NCBI RefSeq assembly: GCF_020150455.1 | Contig: NZ_CP083740.1 | Location: forward strand, 4,712,001 to 4,776,000 | Reading direction: 5' to 3' | Source of the DNA: Bremerella sp. TYQ1 | Lineage (GTDB): Bacteria; Planctomycetota; Planctomycetia; Pirellulales; Pirellulaceae | DNA length: 64,000 nucleotides | Shown here: piece by piece, positions 63,031 to 64,000 of the stretch | Numbering within the stretch: position 1 is the first letter of the stretch | Layout of the letters: the number at the start of each line of letters is the position of its first letter | Position numbers and translations under genes: made by a program | The notes under the pieces: generated by a model | Databases searched by the model: none | Told to the model about the DNA's origin: nothing | What the model saw: the letters and a program-made list of their open reading frames with translations, nothing else

Positions 63031-64000
63031 ATGAATCGTCTCTATTTTTTCCGCGTGGTTGTTAGTTTGGTGATTCTTTACGCCCTGTCTGGTTTCAGCT
63101 CGGCGGAAGAATTCAAGCACCAGGAAAAGCTTCAGGCGACCGTCGAAACGATCTTGAAGGACAACGCCATCCCTGGCGCTGTCGTCTTGGTTCGCCAAGG
63201 CGACAAGCAGTGGTTGAAAGCGTTTGGCGTTGCAGATCTGAAAACCCAGAAACCGATGCAAGCGGACATGTCGTTTCGTGTCGGCTCGAATACCAAAACG
63301 ATGACAGGCACGGTCATCTTGCAGTTGGTGCAAGAAGGCAAGCTGAAGCTGGACGATAAAGTCTCGAAGTATTTCGAGAACGTTCCCCAAGGAGATCAGG
63401 TCACCATCGCTGATCTGCTCGACATGCGAAGCGGAATCGCAACTTATAGCGAACTTAAGTCGTTCAACCGTATCTTGGATCAACACCCTGAGAAAAGTTT
63501 CACGCCAGAAGAACTGATTCAGATGGGCATCGAGCAGAAAGCCATGTTCAAGCCTGGTAGCGAGTACTTCTACTCCAACACCAACTTTGTCATGTTAGGT
63601 GTCTTGATCGAACGCTTCACCAATATGCCACTTGAAGAAGCGTTTGAAGAACGCATCTTCAAGCCGCTTAATATGACGCGGACACTTCTTCCTGCTAAAG
63701 ACGATACGACGTTGCCGAAGCCATACGCGCACGGATATCTGTTCGGCTCCAATGAAAATCCAGAGCTCTCGAAAGCAGAGCAAAAAGAGGCACTTGCGGG
63801 AAAACTGCTGCCGACCGATGTTACGTATGCCAATCCATCGTGGGCATGGGCTGCCGGCGGGGCGATTTCTAACGCAGAAGACTTGGCGACCTACGTCGAA
63901 GCGTTGGTCGGAGGCAATTTGCTGGACAAGAGCTTGCAGCAGGAACGTCTCAAGAGCATTCAGCCCAACAACCCAAGCGATCCGCAGACCGCAGGATATG
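63031..64000 (+). CDS. secreted beta-lactamase-fold serine hydrolase, cut by the right window edge
   Basis: The visible 323 residues begin with a signal peptide (cut near GFSSA-EE) and have S86-x-x-K89 (VGSNTKT), the Tyr181-Ser182-Asn183 motif (YFYSNTNF) and a following NPSWAWAAGGAISNAEDLA segment, as in class C beta-lactamase/D-alanyl-D-alanine carboxypeptidase-type hydrolases. These act on peptidoglycan peptides, esters or amides; the substrate is unknown. The gene runs off the window, so the C-terminus and any fusion are unseen. Confidence 0.88.
   Translation, partial: MNRLYFFRVVVSLVILYALSGFSSAEEFKHQEKLQATVETILKDNAIPGAVVLVRQGDKQWLKAFGVADLKTQKPMQADMSFRVGSNTKTMTGTVILQLVQEGKLKLDDKVSKYFENVPQGDQVTIADLLDMRSGIATYSELKSFNRILDQHPEKSFTPEELIQMGIEQKAMFKPGSEYFYSNTNFVMLGVLIERFTNMPLEEAFEERIFKPLNMTRTLLPAKDDTTLPKPYAHGYLFGSNENPELSKAEQKEALAGKLLPTDVTYANPSWAWAAGGAISNAEDLATYVEALVGGNLLDKSLQQERLKSIQPNNPSDPQTAGY

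Overview
The window looks like chromosomal DNA of a planctomycete, most likely the Pirellulales (Blastopirellula/Bremerella/Rhodopirellula type). The genus is inference from gene content. The reasons are five DUF1559 pseudopilin-like genes with near-identical N-termini and an H-x9-DG C-terminal motif, many small lipoproteins with a carboxypeptidase-regulatory-like fold, a secreted formylglycine sulfatase, a long PQQ-type dehydrogenase fused to cytochrome c, and Tex, GltB and ArgB of bacterial type. I saw no rRNA, tRNA, CRISPR array, insertion sequence or prophage.

Layout. 0-10 kb: a PilZ/Spy-like membrane protein, a small lipoprotein, the RNA-binding factor Tex behind a clear sigma70 promoter, a zincin, small membrane proteins, an orphan CheD, and DUF1559 gene no. 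1. 10-20 kb, all on the minus strand: a LysR regulator, gltB and gltD (glutamate synthase), a strong terminator, a DapA-like aldolase, and a secreted cyclophilin. 20-27 kb: a UPF0316 protein, a Tat-exported phosphoesterase, a lipoprotein with DUF1559 no. 2 divergent from a XylR/AraC regulator, and a three-gene minus-strand cluster (secreted HEAT protein, sigma54 activator, membrane EEP phosphatase). 29-35 kb: argH and carB, divergent. 35-42 kb: a methyltransferase, a metallo-beta-lactamase-fold enzyme, NDH-2 fused to a cyclic-nucleotide-binding domain, and a minus-strand run of a secreted protein, a peroxiredoxin-like protein, a MATE exporter and parDE. 42-53 kb: DUF1559 nos. 3, 4 and 5, each with a lipoprotein, around the arginine block argB-argD-argF-rph; no. 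5 also carries a beta-propeller protein with a C-terminal heme motif. 53-64 kb: the PQQ-type dehydrogenase, sulfatase, DUF4259 protein, M28 peptidase, SulP transporter, an STN-like secreted protein, and a serine hydrolase cut by the window edge.

How the genes work together. argB, argD and argF make citrulline from N-acetylglutamate via ornithine; argH finishes arginine; carB supplies carbamoyl phosphate; gltBD supplies the glutamate. No carA, argC, argJ or argG is visible. The more unusual content lies in multidomain fusions (PilZ-Spy, NDH-2-cNMP, HEAT-pseudoreceiver) and in the repeated DUF1559-lipoprotein modules, one of which also carries a putative cytochrome.
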